Below are positions 53,007 through 61,291 of a stretch of 64,000 nucleotides of DNA, piece after piece. Source of the stretch: PALSA-612 sp035652235 (GTDB taxonomy: Bacteria; Actinomycetota; Thermoleophilia; Gaiellales; Gaiellaceae); the NCBI GenBank assembly GCA_035652235.1, contig DASREE010000014.1:154210-218209 (forward strand), written 5' to 3'. A program made the translations under genes and the position numbers. Numbering within the stretch: position 1 is the first letter of the stretch; each line of letters starts with the position of its first letter. The notes under the pieces are model-generated. The model was not told the DNA's origin and did no database searches. It worked only from the letters and a program-made list of their open reading frames with translations.

Positions 53007-55220
53007 CACCTCCTCGGCCGGCACCTGCGTGAAGCGGAAGCCGACCTGCCCGCCGAGCTGGCGCTGGTCGGAGGAGCCGTAGCTCGTCGGGGCGTAGGTG
53101 GGGGCGATGCGCACCTCGACGCGGAAGGGCGGCCGGGGCGTGGGGATGACGAACCGGTAGGCGGTCCCGGGGCGGATCGTCCACTCGCGTCGCCTCGTCA
53201 CGCGGCCGATGTGCGGCTGCTTGTCGGCGCCCTTCACCAGCGTCCCGACGACGACGGTGACGCCCGCCGGCGGGAGTGGAGCGCCGCACACGGACAGCCG
53301 CGAGACGTCGACGACGACGAACCCCGGCCGGTTGCCCCGTGTGGAGAACTGGTTGTACGCGCTGTGCGCGGCCGGGCACGGGAGCAGGCTGCAGCCGGTC
53401 TGTCCGTCCGTGAAGATCCCCGTCTGCGTGTGCGCGTAGCGGAGCGGCGGGCGGATTCGGTACAGCACCCACCGCCCGTTCAGGCCGTAGCGGCCGACGA
53501 TCGTCCCGTTCAGGTCGATGCCGTTCTCGACCATCGCGTACGGGAGGCCGGGGTCGGGGCTGAGCGCGCCGGTCGCGGGATCGGCGAGGTCGGGCGTGAG
53601 CGTCGGCCCCGGCCCGGGCGCGGGCGAGGCGGGGTCGATGCTCCACACCTTCTTCAGCGAGCGGTTCCAGAACTCGGTCAGCCACAGGCCGAGGTCCCCG
53701 CCGGCGGAGAAGTTCTGGCCGAGGTAGACGACACCCTGGCCGTGCGTGGCCTGGTCGAGCCAGTCGAGCGGCCGCGGGTAGGCGGGCGGGCGCACGAGGG
53801 TCTGCGCCGCGTCGTTCGAGTAGATCGCCGCGGAGATCTGGCCGGCGAGGCACCAGGCGAGGACGAGCACCGCCGCGGCGGCGAGCGACCCGCGGCTCCA
53901 GCCGGGCCGACCGCGCACTAGACGCGGCGCCGCCAGGAGGGCGACCGACAGCACGAGCACGACGATCAGCGCCTTCTCGATGCCGCCGTGGGCGAGTCCG
54001 AGGTTGCGGTTCGCCATCTGCACGATGGCGACGCCGAACGAGTCTCCCGCCGGCACCGTCGTCAGCTGGTACGGGGTGGAGACGATCAGGTAGGCGACGA
54101 AGCCGACCGCCGCCGCGAGCGGCGCGAGGCGCAGGCGCGGGCGCTCGAGCCACAGCGCCGTCGCGCAGAACAGGAGCGGCACGAGGTAGATGACGTTTCG
54201 CTCCTCCACGCGCGTGAACGAGGTCGTCGACACGTACGCGGCCTTCACGGCCGTGTACATGCCGAAGCCGAGGCAGGCGGCGACGAACAGGCTCCTGAAC
54301 GCGCGCAGCTCGGGCGTGCGCGGCTCGCCGCGCGGGCGGGCGAGCGCCGCCAGCGCCGCCAGCACCGGCAGCACGCCGACGCCGATCGTGAGTGCGCCGA
54401 CCGCCCACAGCCCGTACTCGAGCATGCGCCCTCGGTAGTGGCCGGTCGCGACCGCCCAGCTGTCCGAGAACTTGCCGACGAGGGCGCTGAACAGGATGAC
54501 GAGGCCGGCGCCGACGACGACCGCTCCCAACCAGTCCCATGCCGACCAGCCGGAGCGCCACCGCCGGCCGCTGTCGCTGGAGAGGGCGTACAGGCCGGCG
54601 GCGAGGACGAAGACGACGGGCAGGATGCCGAGCTCCCCTTTGACCAGCCCGCCGACGGCCGAGACGACGACCGCGGCCGCGATCCAGCGGCGTGTCCGGC
54701 GGACGAGGGCGAGAGCGATCAGCAGGAAGGCGAGGGCTGCGTACGGGTAGGCGAGCGGCTCCTCCAGGATCATCGGCCCGTACGTGAGCGCGGGCACGGA
54801 GGCGGTCGCCGCCGCCGCGAACAGGGCCCCGCGCGGCGAGGCGATCGTGCGCGCGAGCAGGTAGGTGGGCACGAGCGACAGCGTCATCGTCACCGTGCCG
54901 ATGTACTTGACGACGGCGTACGCGAGCGTCGCCGAGTGGATCGCCCACGCGGGCGCGATCAGCCAGGTGTACAGCGTCTGCCAGAAGTACGGCTCGCCGC
55001 GGCGTGCCCCGTGGCCGGTCGCTTCGACCGCACGCGAGATCTGCGACAGCTCCAGCTCGTCCGTGAACAGCCACGGCGAGGTGTGGCCGGACGTCTCCCA
55101 CGCGTACAGCGCGAGCAGGGCGACGAGCACCGTCGCGAGCGGGATCGCCGCGTACACACGGTCGAACCAGGTCCGCCTCGGGAGCACGGCCGCCCCCTCG
55201 CGGGCGGCGGCAGTCGTCAC
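52977..55220 (-). CDS. GT39-like multispanning glycosyltransferase with C-terminal soluble domain
   Basis: 747 residues: about 11-12 membrane helices, an early outside loop FTDELELSQISRAVEATGHG with the acidic donor-site residues, and an outside C-terminal domain of ~270 residues with Pro-rich segments and a Cys pair (GCSLLPCP). It is a paralogue of the gene at 46114-48219. GTG 55220 overlaps the stop of the WecA-like fusion gene (GTGA), so the two are coupled. Confidence 0.78.
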   Translation of the reverse strand: MTTAAAREGAAVLPRRTWFDRVYAAIPLATVLVALLALYAWETSGHTSPWLFTDELELSQISRAVEATGHGARRGEPYFWQTLYTWLIAPAWAIHSATLAYAVVKYIGTVTMTLSLVPTYLLARTIASPRGALFAAAATASVPALTYGPMILEEPLAYPYAALAFLLIALALVRRTRRWIAAAVVVSAVGGLVKGELGILPVVFVLAAGLYALSSDSGRRWRSGWSAWDWLGAVVVGAGLVILFSALVGKFSDSWAVATGHYRGRMLEYGLWAVGALTIGVGVLPVLAALAALARPRGEPRTPELRAFRSLFVAACLGFGMYTAVKAAYVSTTSFTRVEERNVIYLVPLLFCATALWLERPRLRLAPLAAAVGFVAYLIVSTPYQLTTVPAGDSFGVAIVQMANRNLGLAHGGIEKALIVVLVLSVALLAAPRLVRGRPGWSRGSLAAAAVLVLAWCLAGQISAAIYSNDAAQTLVRPPAYPRPLDWLDQATHGQGVVYLGQNFSAGGDLGLWLTEFWNRSLKKVWSIDPASPAPGPGPTLTPDLADPATGALSPDPGLPYAMVENGIDLNGTIVGRYGLNGRWVLYRIRPPLRYAHTQTGIFTDGQTGCSLLPCPAAHSAYNQFSTRGNRPGFVVVDVSRLSVCGAPLPPAGVTVVVGTLVKGADKQPHIGRVTRRREWTIRPGTAYRFVIPTPRPPFRVEVRIAPTYAPTSYGSSDQRQLGGQVGFRFTQVPAEEVLTACPAARG

Positions 55221-57037
55221 TCGACGCCTGCCCCCAGCACGACGACCGGGTCGAGGTCGAGCTGGCGGCGCACGAAGCGGCAGCAGACGTCCGCCTTCTC
55301 GCAGCCGCTGACGACCGCGTCGAGCCGCTCGCGCGGCGCATCCGGGATCGTGACGAAGACGACGTCGGGACGGGTCTCGCGCAGCACCCGGTCGATCTGC
55401 TCGATGCCGCCGAGCACGGGGACGCCCTGCATGCGGCGGCGTCGCAGCCGCGGATCGTCGTCGACGAAGCCGACGACGAGCTCGCCGCCCGTCTCACGCA
55501 GCTCGCGCAGCAGGCTGCGGCCGCTCCGGCCCGCGCCGACGATGAGCGTGCGCCGGCGTTCGCCGCGCGCCCGCAGCTCGCCGAGCGCGTGGAAGAGCGC
55601 ACGCTCGCCGAACCGGGAGACGCCGATCGTGACGATCGCGACCAGGGCGTCGACGACGTAGACGCTGGCCGGGAAGTCGCCGAACGGCCGCTCGGTCAGC
55701 CAGACGACGCCGACGGCGACCGGCTCGCTGACGACGACCGCGGCGGCGACGGCGCCCGCCTCCCGCGCCCCCGCGAACCGCCACACGCCGCTGTACAGGC
55801 CGAAGAGGATGAACGCCGCGTAGCGGGCGGCGAGGATGACGGGCAGCGAGACGAGGAACAGGTGGCGCTGTGAGCTCGTCCCGCTCCCGTTCACGAACAG
55901 CAGGTAGGCGACACCGAACGAGACGCTGATGAGGACGAAGTCGACGAGCACCTCGACGAGCCGCCGCGGCGACAGCAGGACCCGCCGCAACAGCACCGGC
56001 CGCCCGGTCGGGCCGGCGGCGTCCCCGCGGTCGAGGTCGGCGAGGAAGCCCGCGAACTGGACGAGCAGCACGAAGGTGACGAGCACGCCGACGAGCGTCA
56101 CGCGGGCGTCGTCGAGGGCCGTGTAGGCGAGGCTCGAGCCGCCGAGGCCTGCCGCCACCGCGGCGAGCAGCACGACCGTGCTCTTCTCGGTGAGACCACC
56201 GCGGACGAGGCGGTGCGACGCGTGGTCGCGGCCGCCCTGCGTGATCGGTCGCCCCTCGACGAGACGGACCGCCGTCACGAGCGCCGTGTCGAGGATGGGC
56301 ACGGCGAGGACGAGCACGGGCAGGAGCAGGGTCGCGATCGTCGACTCGGCCACCTTCCAGCTCGTCGCGAGCCCGAGCGCGGCGAGGACGAAGCCGAGCG
56401 TCTGGCTCCCCGAGTCGCCCATGAAGATCGCCGCCGGTTGGCGGGGCCGCAGGTTGAAGGGCAGGAAGCCGAGCGCGGCCAGCCCGATCGAGAGCGAGAG
56501 GACGAGCAGGATCCGCTCCTCGTGCAGCGTCAGCGCGTCGATCGCGAAGAAGGTGGCGGCGACCGCGGCCAGGCTGCCCGCGAGCCCGTCCATGTTGTCG
56601 AGCAGGTTGAAGGCGTTGGTGATGCCGACGAGCCAGAGCGCGCCGAGGACAGCCGCCAGCACGCCGTTGGACACGATCTCCACGCGCAGGCCCGAGGCGA
56701 GCACGACGGCCGCACCTCCGACCTGTGCCCCGAGCTTGGCGAGCGGCGGCAGGGAGCGCAGGTCGTCGACGAGACCGGCGGCGAACACGATCGCCGCGCC
56801 GCCGAGGATTCCGAACAGCTCCGAGCTGCCGCCGACCGCCCCCGCGGCGACCGCGAGCAGGACGGCGGCGGCGAAGCCGAGGAAGATGCCGACGCCGCCG
56901 AGGATCGGCGTCTCCTCCAGGTGCCAGCGGTCGCCGCGCGGCCGGGCCACCACCCGTGCGCGAAGCGGCGAGTGGAGCAGGGCCCAGATCGCCGACGCGG
57001 CGACCGGTGATGCGACGAGGCAGATGACCGCGCTCAC
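55217..57037 (-). CDS. WecA-like sugar-phosphate transferase fused to a CapD-type Rossmann domain
   Basis: 606 residues. Residues 1-~330 are a polytopic WecA/MraY-family enzyme: GLVDDLRSLPP, NAFNLLDNMDGLAG and FMGDSGSQTLGF, which normally links GlcNAc-1-phosphate to undecaprenyl phosphate. After a loop come four more helices (VLVDFVLISVSFGVAYLL onward) and a cytoplasmic Rossmann domain (LIVGAGRSGRSLLREL, VVGFVDDDPRLR) like the N-terminal half of CapD/WbaP proteins, without a following catalytic domain. GTG 57037 has a GAGGAGG ribosome site 7 bases upstream. Confidence 0.85.
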   Translation of the reverse strand: MSAVICLVASPVAASAIWALLHSPLRARVVARPRGDRWHLEETPILGGVGIFLGFAAAVLLAVAAGAVGGSSELFGILGGAAIVFAAGLVDDLRSLPPLAKLGAQVGGAAVVLASGLRVEIVSNGVLAAVLGALWLVGITNAFNLLDNMDGLAGSLAAVAATFFAIDALTLHEERILLVLSLSIGLAALGFLPFNLRPRQPAAIFMGDSGSQTLGFVLAALGLATSWKVAESTIATLLLPVLVLAVPILDTALVTAVRLVEGRPITQGGRDHASHRLVRGGLTEKSTVVLLAAVAAGLGGSSLAYTALDDARVTLVGVLVTFVLLVQFAGFLADLDRGDAAGPTGRPVLLRRVLLSPRRLVEVLVDFVLISVSFGVAYLLFVNGSGTSSQRHLFLVSLPVILAARYAAFILFGLYSGVWRFAGAREAGAVAAAVVVSEPVAVGVVWLTERPFGDFPASVYVVDALVAIVTIGVSRFGERALFHALGELRARGERRRTLIVGAGRSGRSLLRELRETGGELVVGFVDDDPRLRRRRMQGVPVLGGIEQIDRVLRETRPDVVFVTIPDAPRERLDAVVSGCEKADVCCRFVRRQLDLDPVVVLGAGVE

Positions 57038-57153
57038 GGCGCCGCCTCCTCATCGGTCGAGAGCGGCACGGTCACGAACGCTACTGATCCTCTGTTAAGC
57101 CGATGTTTGGCTCCCCGCGAGCGCCAGCATCGTAAGACTAGGCGCTCCGGACG

Positions 57154-58098
57154 ATGCTCTCGCTGCTCGACATCCTCCGCTGTCCCGTCTGCTTCGGCCG
57201 CGTCGCGGACGGCGAAGCCGGGGCGAGCCTCCGCTGCCTGCGCTGCGCCGCCACCTACCCCGTGCGCGACGGCATCCCGTCCATGCTCGACGAGCGGCTG
57301 CCGGGGATCGAGCTGAAGCGGCGCGAGCTCGAGGGCTGGCCGGCGCTCGCCCGGGCCGAGGGCTGGTACGAGCCCGACGACGAGATCGACGCCCACCTGC
57401 CCTACCTCGTCCGCGACCTCGGCTGGGACGACCGCACCTGGCGCGCCAGCGAGCACTCGTTCTCCCTCCTCGTCGAGCGGTACGTGCGCGCGGGGATGCG
57501 CGTGCTCGAGGTGGGAGCGGCGAAGTGCTGGGCGGCGCAGCACCTCCTCCCGCTCGGCTGCGAGTACGTCGCCGCCGACCTCGTCGCCGACCCCTGCATC
57601 GGCCTCGGCCGGGGCGCCTTCTACGAGCGCCGCGCCGGCCGCTTCGCGCGGGTGCAGGCTGACGGCGAGCACCTGCCGTTCGCGGCGGGCTCGTTCGACC
57701 TCGTCTTCTGCGTGGCCGCCCTCCACCACGCGCTCGACCTGCGCGCGATGGTCGCCGAGATGGCCCGCGTCACGCGCCGGGGCGGTCTCGTCTGCGCGCT
57801 CAACGAGGGCACGCGCGCGCTCGGGCGGCCGCCCGACACGCCCGAGCAGGAACGCGAGAAAGGGTTCGGCATCAACGAGCACGTGCACACACTCGTCGCC
57901 TACCTGTGGGCGTTCGCGCGCTCCGGCCTCGTGCTGAGGCGCGTCGAGCAGGCGGAGGGGGAGATCGACCTCGCCCGCCGGCGGGGGACACGGGCTCTCC
58001 GCCGGCTGCCGCTCGTCGGCAGGAGCGCGGCGACGCTGTACGCCCAGTGCTGCCAGGGGTACTCCGGCGTCAGCCTGTACGCGCGCAGGCTCCGGTGA
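57154..58098 (+). CDS. Methyltransferase with N-terminal Trm112-like zinc finger
   Basis: 314 residues. The N-terminus has two Cys pairs (CPVC near residue 10, CLRC near 29) followed by YPVRDGIPSML, as in Trm112-like domains. The C-terminal domain is a class I methyltransferase (VLEVGAAKCWAAQHL, VAADLV, FCVAALHHA). The SAM loop has one glycine fewer than usual. The last bases overlap a convergent secreted protein gene. It may modify the glycan or its lipid carrier. Confidence 0.78.
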   Translation: MLSLLDILRCPVCFGRVADGEAGASLRCLRCAATYPVRDGIPSMLDERLPGIELKRRELEGWPALARAEGWYEPDDEIDAHLPYLVRDLGWDDRTWRASEHSFSLLVERYVRAGMRVLEVGAAKCWAAQHLLPLGCEYVAADLVADPCIGLGRGAFYERRAGRFARVQADGEHLPFAAGSFDLVFCVAALHHALDLRAMVAEMARVTRRGGLVCALNEGTRALGRPPDTPEQEREKGFGINEHVHTLVAYLWAFARSGLVLRRVEQAEGEIDLARRRGTRALRRLPLVGRSAATLYAQCCQGYSGVSLYARRLR

Positions 58099-59128
58099 CT
58101 GATGTGGGTGAGCGTGATGTGGGTGAGCGCCGGACCCGGGGGACGGCCAGGGCGGCGACGCGCGGCTCGGGCGGTGCGAAGGTCTGCTCTGCGCAGCGGG
58201 TGGCGGTGGGCGCCGGCGCGCCCGCGCAGGCGCCGGCGTAGAAGTTGACGTAGGCGAGCACGGTCGGCGCCGACGCCGCGGGCCGCGGCGCCCGCACCGA
58301 CAGCGCGTAGCGCCCGTCGGGCCCGGTGCGGGCGGCCGGAAGCTCGCGCGCGTCGGCGAGGTCCGGCCGGGAGGCGAGGACGAGGTGGACGGCGATCTCC
58401 GCGCGCGGCGAGCCGGCGGCCGTCAGCCGGCCTGCGAGCACGAGCGTCGAGCCGTCCGCCGCCCGGGCGTGGAGCGTCAGCTCCTGCGGGATCGCGACGA
58501 CGCTGCGTAGCTCGACCGGGCGGGCCGGCGGCCCCGGGCCCGCCGGGATGACGAGCGCGCGCCAGGCGAACAGCCCGGGGAACGGCGGATTGGTGACTCC
58601 CGCCTGCAGGTCGAGCCGGACGCCGGTCAGGCTGTGCACGGTGCTGGGCGGGCAGAGAGCGAGCCGGTAGGAGCCGAGCGCGCTCTCGCCGCCGCGCGTC
58701 CGCTCGGCGAGCACGACGAGCGGGAGCACCGCCCGGCCGAGGCGGACGCGAGCGCGCCACAGGGCAGCACGCGCTGCGCCCGGGCAGGCGACCGGGCCGC
58801 CGGGGGCCTGCCCGCCGGCGGCGACGAGGAGCGCCGAGGCCGCCCGGCCGCCCACGGTGGAGAGCGATGCCTGGCCGACGACGCTCCCCGGCGGCCGGTC
58901 GAGGTCGAGCGCGTAGCCGGCGGGGACGTAGACCGTGGCTGCCGCCAGCGAGGAGCGGCCGGCCGTGGGCACGGCGAGGTCGATCCCCACCTCGGCCGGC
59001 AAGCCGGGCCGGCTCCCGAGCGAGTCGACGAACAGCTCGGCCGGCGGATCGCGGGGCGACGGCGCCGGCGGGGCGGCCGGCGCGCCGGCGAGGGCGGCGA
59101 CGAAGGCGAAGAGGAGGAAGCGACGCAC
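58070..59128 (-). CDS. Secreted protein of unknown function
   Basis: 352 residues with a signal peptide (1-~18) and a beta-rich body: ELFVDSLGSRPGLPAEVGIDLAV, YVPAGYALDLDRPPGS, and a Cys pair in ACAGAPAPTATRCAEQT. It ends with the repeated SPTSRSPTS encoded by a perfect 15-bp tandem duplication (58100-58129). No family recognised. The Ig-like strand pattern suggests a surface or adhesion role. It converges on the methyltransferase gene. Confidence 0.6.
   Translation of the reverse strand: MRRFLLFAFVAALAGAPAAPPAPSPRDPPAELFVDSLGSRPGLPAEVGIDLAVPTAGRSSLAAATVYVPAGYALDLDRPPGSVVGQASLSTVGGRAASALLVAAGGQAPGGPVACPGAARAALWRARVRLGRAVLPLVVLAERTRGGESALGSYRLALCPPSTVHSLTGVRLDLQAGVTNPPFPGLFAWRALVIPAGPGPPARPVELRSVVAIPQELTLHARAADGSTLVLAGRLTAAGSPRAEIAVHLVLASRPDLADARELPAARTGPDGRYALSVRAPRPAASAPTVLAYVNFYAGACAGAPAPTATRCAEQTFAPPEPRVAALAVPRVRRSPTSRSPTSVTGACARTG
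58100..58129. repeat. Perfect 15-bp tandem duplication
   Basis: TGATGTGGGTGAGCG occurs at 58100-58114 and again at 58115-58129 with no spacer. It lies inside the 3-prime end of the secreted-protein gene and just after the methyltransferase stop. Confidence 0.95.
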
Positions 59129-59199
59129 CGCTCCAGGATCGCCCGCGGGCGCCCGGCTGTCGAGAGGCGCTTTCGGACACGGCTCCTACACTTCCGGCT

Positions 59200-60000
59200 A
59201 TCAGCGTCTACGCCGACCTCGTCCGCTACCGGGAGCTCTTCGCGAGCCTCTTGCGGCGCGACCTTCGCGCCCGCTACAAGGGCTCGGTGCTCGGCGTCGC
59301 CTGGTCGCTCGCCAACCCGCTCGTGCTCATGGGGGTGTACGTGCTCGTCCTCAGCGTGCTGCTGAAGGCGGTCAGTCCGATCGACCACTACCCCCTCTAC
59401 CTGCTCAGCGGCCTTGCCGTGTGGGTGTTCTTCTCGACGTCGCTGCAGTCGTCCTCGCGCGCGATGCTCGACTACGCCGAGCTGATCAAGAAGGTGCGCT
59501 TCCCGCGCCAGCTCGTCGCCTTCTCGGTCGTCGCCACCCAGCTCGTCGCCTTCACGGCGATGCTGGCGGTGCTCGTCGTCGTCAACCTCGTCGCCCTGCC
59601 GCGGGTGCGGGCGGAGATCTGGCTCGCGCTCCCGCTCGCGGCGCTCGTCGTCTGCCTGGTTACTGGGCTCGCGCTGGCGGTCGCGTCGGCGAACGTCGTC
59701 TTCCGCGACGTCGAGCACCTCGTCTCGGCTGCGCTTCTCCCCTGGTTCTTCCTCACGCCCGTCCTGTACGCCTTCGACAAGCTGCCGGGCGGGCTCGCGC
59801 GGCACCACGTGCTCAAGGACATCCTGCGCTGGGGAAACCCGATCACGCCGCCGATCGAGGCGCTGCGCGCGCCTCTCTACGCCGGCCGGCTGCCCGCCGT
59901 CGGCGACGTCGTCTACCTCGTCGTCGCGACCGCGGCCGCGCTCGCCCTCGGCGCCTGGATCTTCGGGCGCGTCGACGACCGCATCGCCGTCGAGCTCTGA
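59200..60000 (+). CDS. wzm: ABC-2 type polysaccharide export permease (Wzm-like), AUC start
   Basis: 266 residues with about six membrane helices. The N-terminus ISVYADLVRYRELFASLLRRDLRARYKGSVLG is the usual amphipathic lead-in of Wzm/TagG-type permeases, and the late motif FFLTPVLYAFDKLP also fits. In this frame no ATG, GTG or TTG lies between the far-upstream ATG at 58867 and TTG 59251, and TTG 59251 would remove the conserved lead-in. TACACT (59187-59192) ends 7 bases before the ATC at 59200, so an AUC-started leaderless message is proposed. The matching ATPase (Wzt) is at 62356. Confidence 0.8.
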   Translation: MSVYADLVRYRELFASLLRRDLRARYKGSVLGVAWSLANPLVLMGVYVLVLSVLLKAVSPIDHYPLYLLSGLAVWVFFSTSLQSSSRAMLDYAELIKKVRFPRQLVAFSVVATQLVAFTAMLAVLVVVNLVALPRVRAEIWLALPLAALVVCLVTGLALAVASANVVFRDVEHLVSAALLPWFFLTPVLYAFDKLPGGLARHHVLKDILRWGNPITPPIEALRAPLYAGRLPAVGDVVYLVVATAAALALGAWIFGRVDDRIAVEL

Positions 60001-60194
60001 GGCGCGGTCGGGGCGGATCGGCGCCCGACACGGGCAGCCACCGGCGTCAGACACTGCGTCCCGCCGGCTGACGAGGAGCGAGGTCGCCGGACCGCGAGAC
60101 CGGGGAATCACGACGACTGCGGCTCTGGATGCGGGCTCGTCTGTGGAGCGTACGCACATTCGTTGCGCGCGGACACTCGACGGATTCGGTGTCC

Positions 60195-60219
60195 GACACC
60201 GGGTCGTGACACCGGGTCG
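60195..60219. repeat. Tandem 12-bp repeat in intergenic region
   Basis: GACACCGGGTCG at 60195-60206 and again at 60208-60219, one base apart, lie between the ABC permease gene and the end of a small convergent gene (intergenic 60001-60220). The first copy also forms GGTGTC-C-GACACC (60188-60200), a 6-bp inverted repeat around one base. It could be a terminator-like or protein-binding site. No gene is seen in this 220-base stretch. Confidence 0.7.
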
Positions 60220-60220
60220 C

Positions 60221-60484
60221 TCAGGGCGTCTGGCCGACGGCCCAGCGGACGGCGCGGATCAGGAGCCGCCGTGCGCTTCCCCAGCGGAAGAGCGTCACGA
60301 GCGTCGCGAGCGCCGAGGGGCCGGCGACCATCCCCGCCCACCAGTCGACCGTCTTCGCGAACCCGAACCCGAACTCGAGCGAGACCGCGAGGAGGATGGC
60401 GAGCACCGCCAGGCTTTCCTCGTCGAGCAGCTCCTCCACCGTGTGCCCATGGCTCGGCTCGACCGGCCGCCGCTCGTCCGGCAT
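60221..60484 (-). CDS. Small membrane protein of unknown function
   Basis: 87 residues: charged N-terminus (EELLDEESLAVLA), a hydrophobic stretch about 30-50, and a second hydrophobic stretch about 55-68, so one or two membrane spans. TACCGT (60491-60496) lies exactly 6 bases before the ATG, fitting a leaderless start and supporting reality of the gene. It has no recognisable family. Confidence 0.6.
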   Translation of the reverse strand: MPDERRPVEPSHGHTVEELLDEESLAVLAILLAVSLEFGFGFAKTVDWWAGMVAGPSALATLVTLFRWGSARRLLIRAVRWAVGQTP

Positions 60485-60572
60485 GCGGCCACGGTACCGC
60501 CCGGGGCTGACGGCTCCGCCGTCGCGGCGCCGAGGACGCTCCGCTCCTCGAGCGTCAGGACGCCGCCGTCTG

Positions 60573-61274
60573 TCAGCGCGCCGGCCGCACGACCACCCTG
60601 CCGTCGAAGATCCAGGGTTCGTCCCGCGGGGCGGCGAACGCGGGCAGCCCCTCGACCGCGCCGACACGCTCGACCTCGACGCCCCGCAGGACGGACGGGC
60701 ACAGGAGCGCCTCGGCGAAAGCGGGGTTCCTGCCCGGACTCCCCGCCCACGGCGCGAGCGCGCGCCGGAGCCGCCGCGGCGCCTCGACCGAGCCGGCGAC
60801 GACGGCGTAGCCCTCCGCGTGCGCGGCCAGCGCGAGCTGCTCGGAGCCCGGGGAGAGCTCCCAGCCCGGCGGCAGGTGCACGTCGGCGACGTCGGCGAGG
60901 GCTTCGGCCTGCACTCGCGGCAGCACGTCGAGCTCCTCGTCCGGTCCGGGCGCGCCGACCTCCCCGAACCAGGCGCGGTGCTCGGCGACGAGGTCGAGCG
61001 CGAGCCGGTAGCGGCCGGGCGGGACGGGCGCCCGGATGCGCACCTCGAGCGTGACGCGCTCGCCCGGCGGGACGCGCCGCCGAAGCGGCGTCCGCACTCC
61101 GTCCCAGACGATGGCGTTCCCGCGCGGGTCGAGCCAGTGGTAGGAGCAGGAGACGTCCTCTGCCCACGTGGCCGAGCCGGCGTTCTCCACCTCCACGCGC
61201 GCCCGGCCGAGCGCGCCCGCGCGGGGCTCGTCGAAGATCCAGGAGAGCCAGCGTGCGACGAGCGGGCCCGGCAC
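60573..61274 (-). CDS. Protein with N-terminal Ig-like (NBR1/BRCA1-adjacent type) domain
   Basis: 233 residues. The first ~110 read as a beta-sandwich: RVEVENAGSATWAEDVSCSY, ERVTLEVRIRAPVPPGRYRL, EHRAWFGEVG, the strand pattern of the Ig-like domain found beside BRCA1 in NBR1 and in bacterial surface proteins. The remainder (LPPGWELSPGSEQLALAAHAEG onward) is unassigned. There is no signal peptide. GTG 61274 has TAGACT exactly 6 bases upstream, sharing DNA with the hemE promoter on the other strand. Confidence 0.6.
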   Translation of the reverse strand: MPGPLVARWLSWIFDEPRAGALGRARVEVENAGSATWAEDVSCSYHWLDPRGNAIVWDGVRTPLRRRVPPGERVTLEVRIRAPVPPGRYRLALDLVAEHRAWFGEVGAPGPDEELDVLPRVQAEALADVADVHLPPGWELSPGSEQLALAAHAEGYAVVAGSVEAPRRLRRALAPWAGSPGRNPAFAEALLCPSVLRGVEVERVGAVEGLPAFAAPRDEPWIFDGRVVVRPAR

Positions 61275-61279
61275 GGGAC

Positions 61280-61286
61280 TAGTCTA
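61280..61286. promoter_or_regulatory. Symmetric -10 for divergent leaderless genes
   Basis: TAGTCTA reads TAGTCT (61280-61285) towards hemE and TAGACT (complement of 61281-61286) towards the Ig-like gene, each 6 bases from its start codon. Both genes appear leaderless, with 17 bp between the start codons. Confidence 0.65.
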
Positions 61287-61291
61287 GGCTC

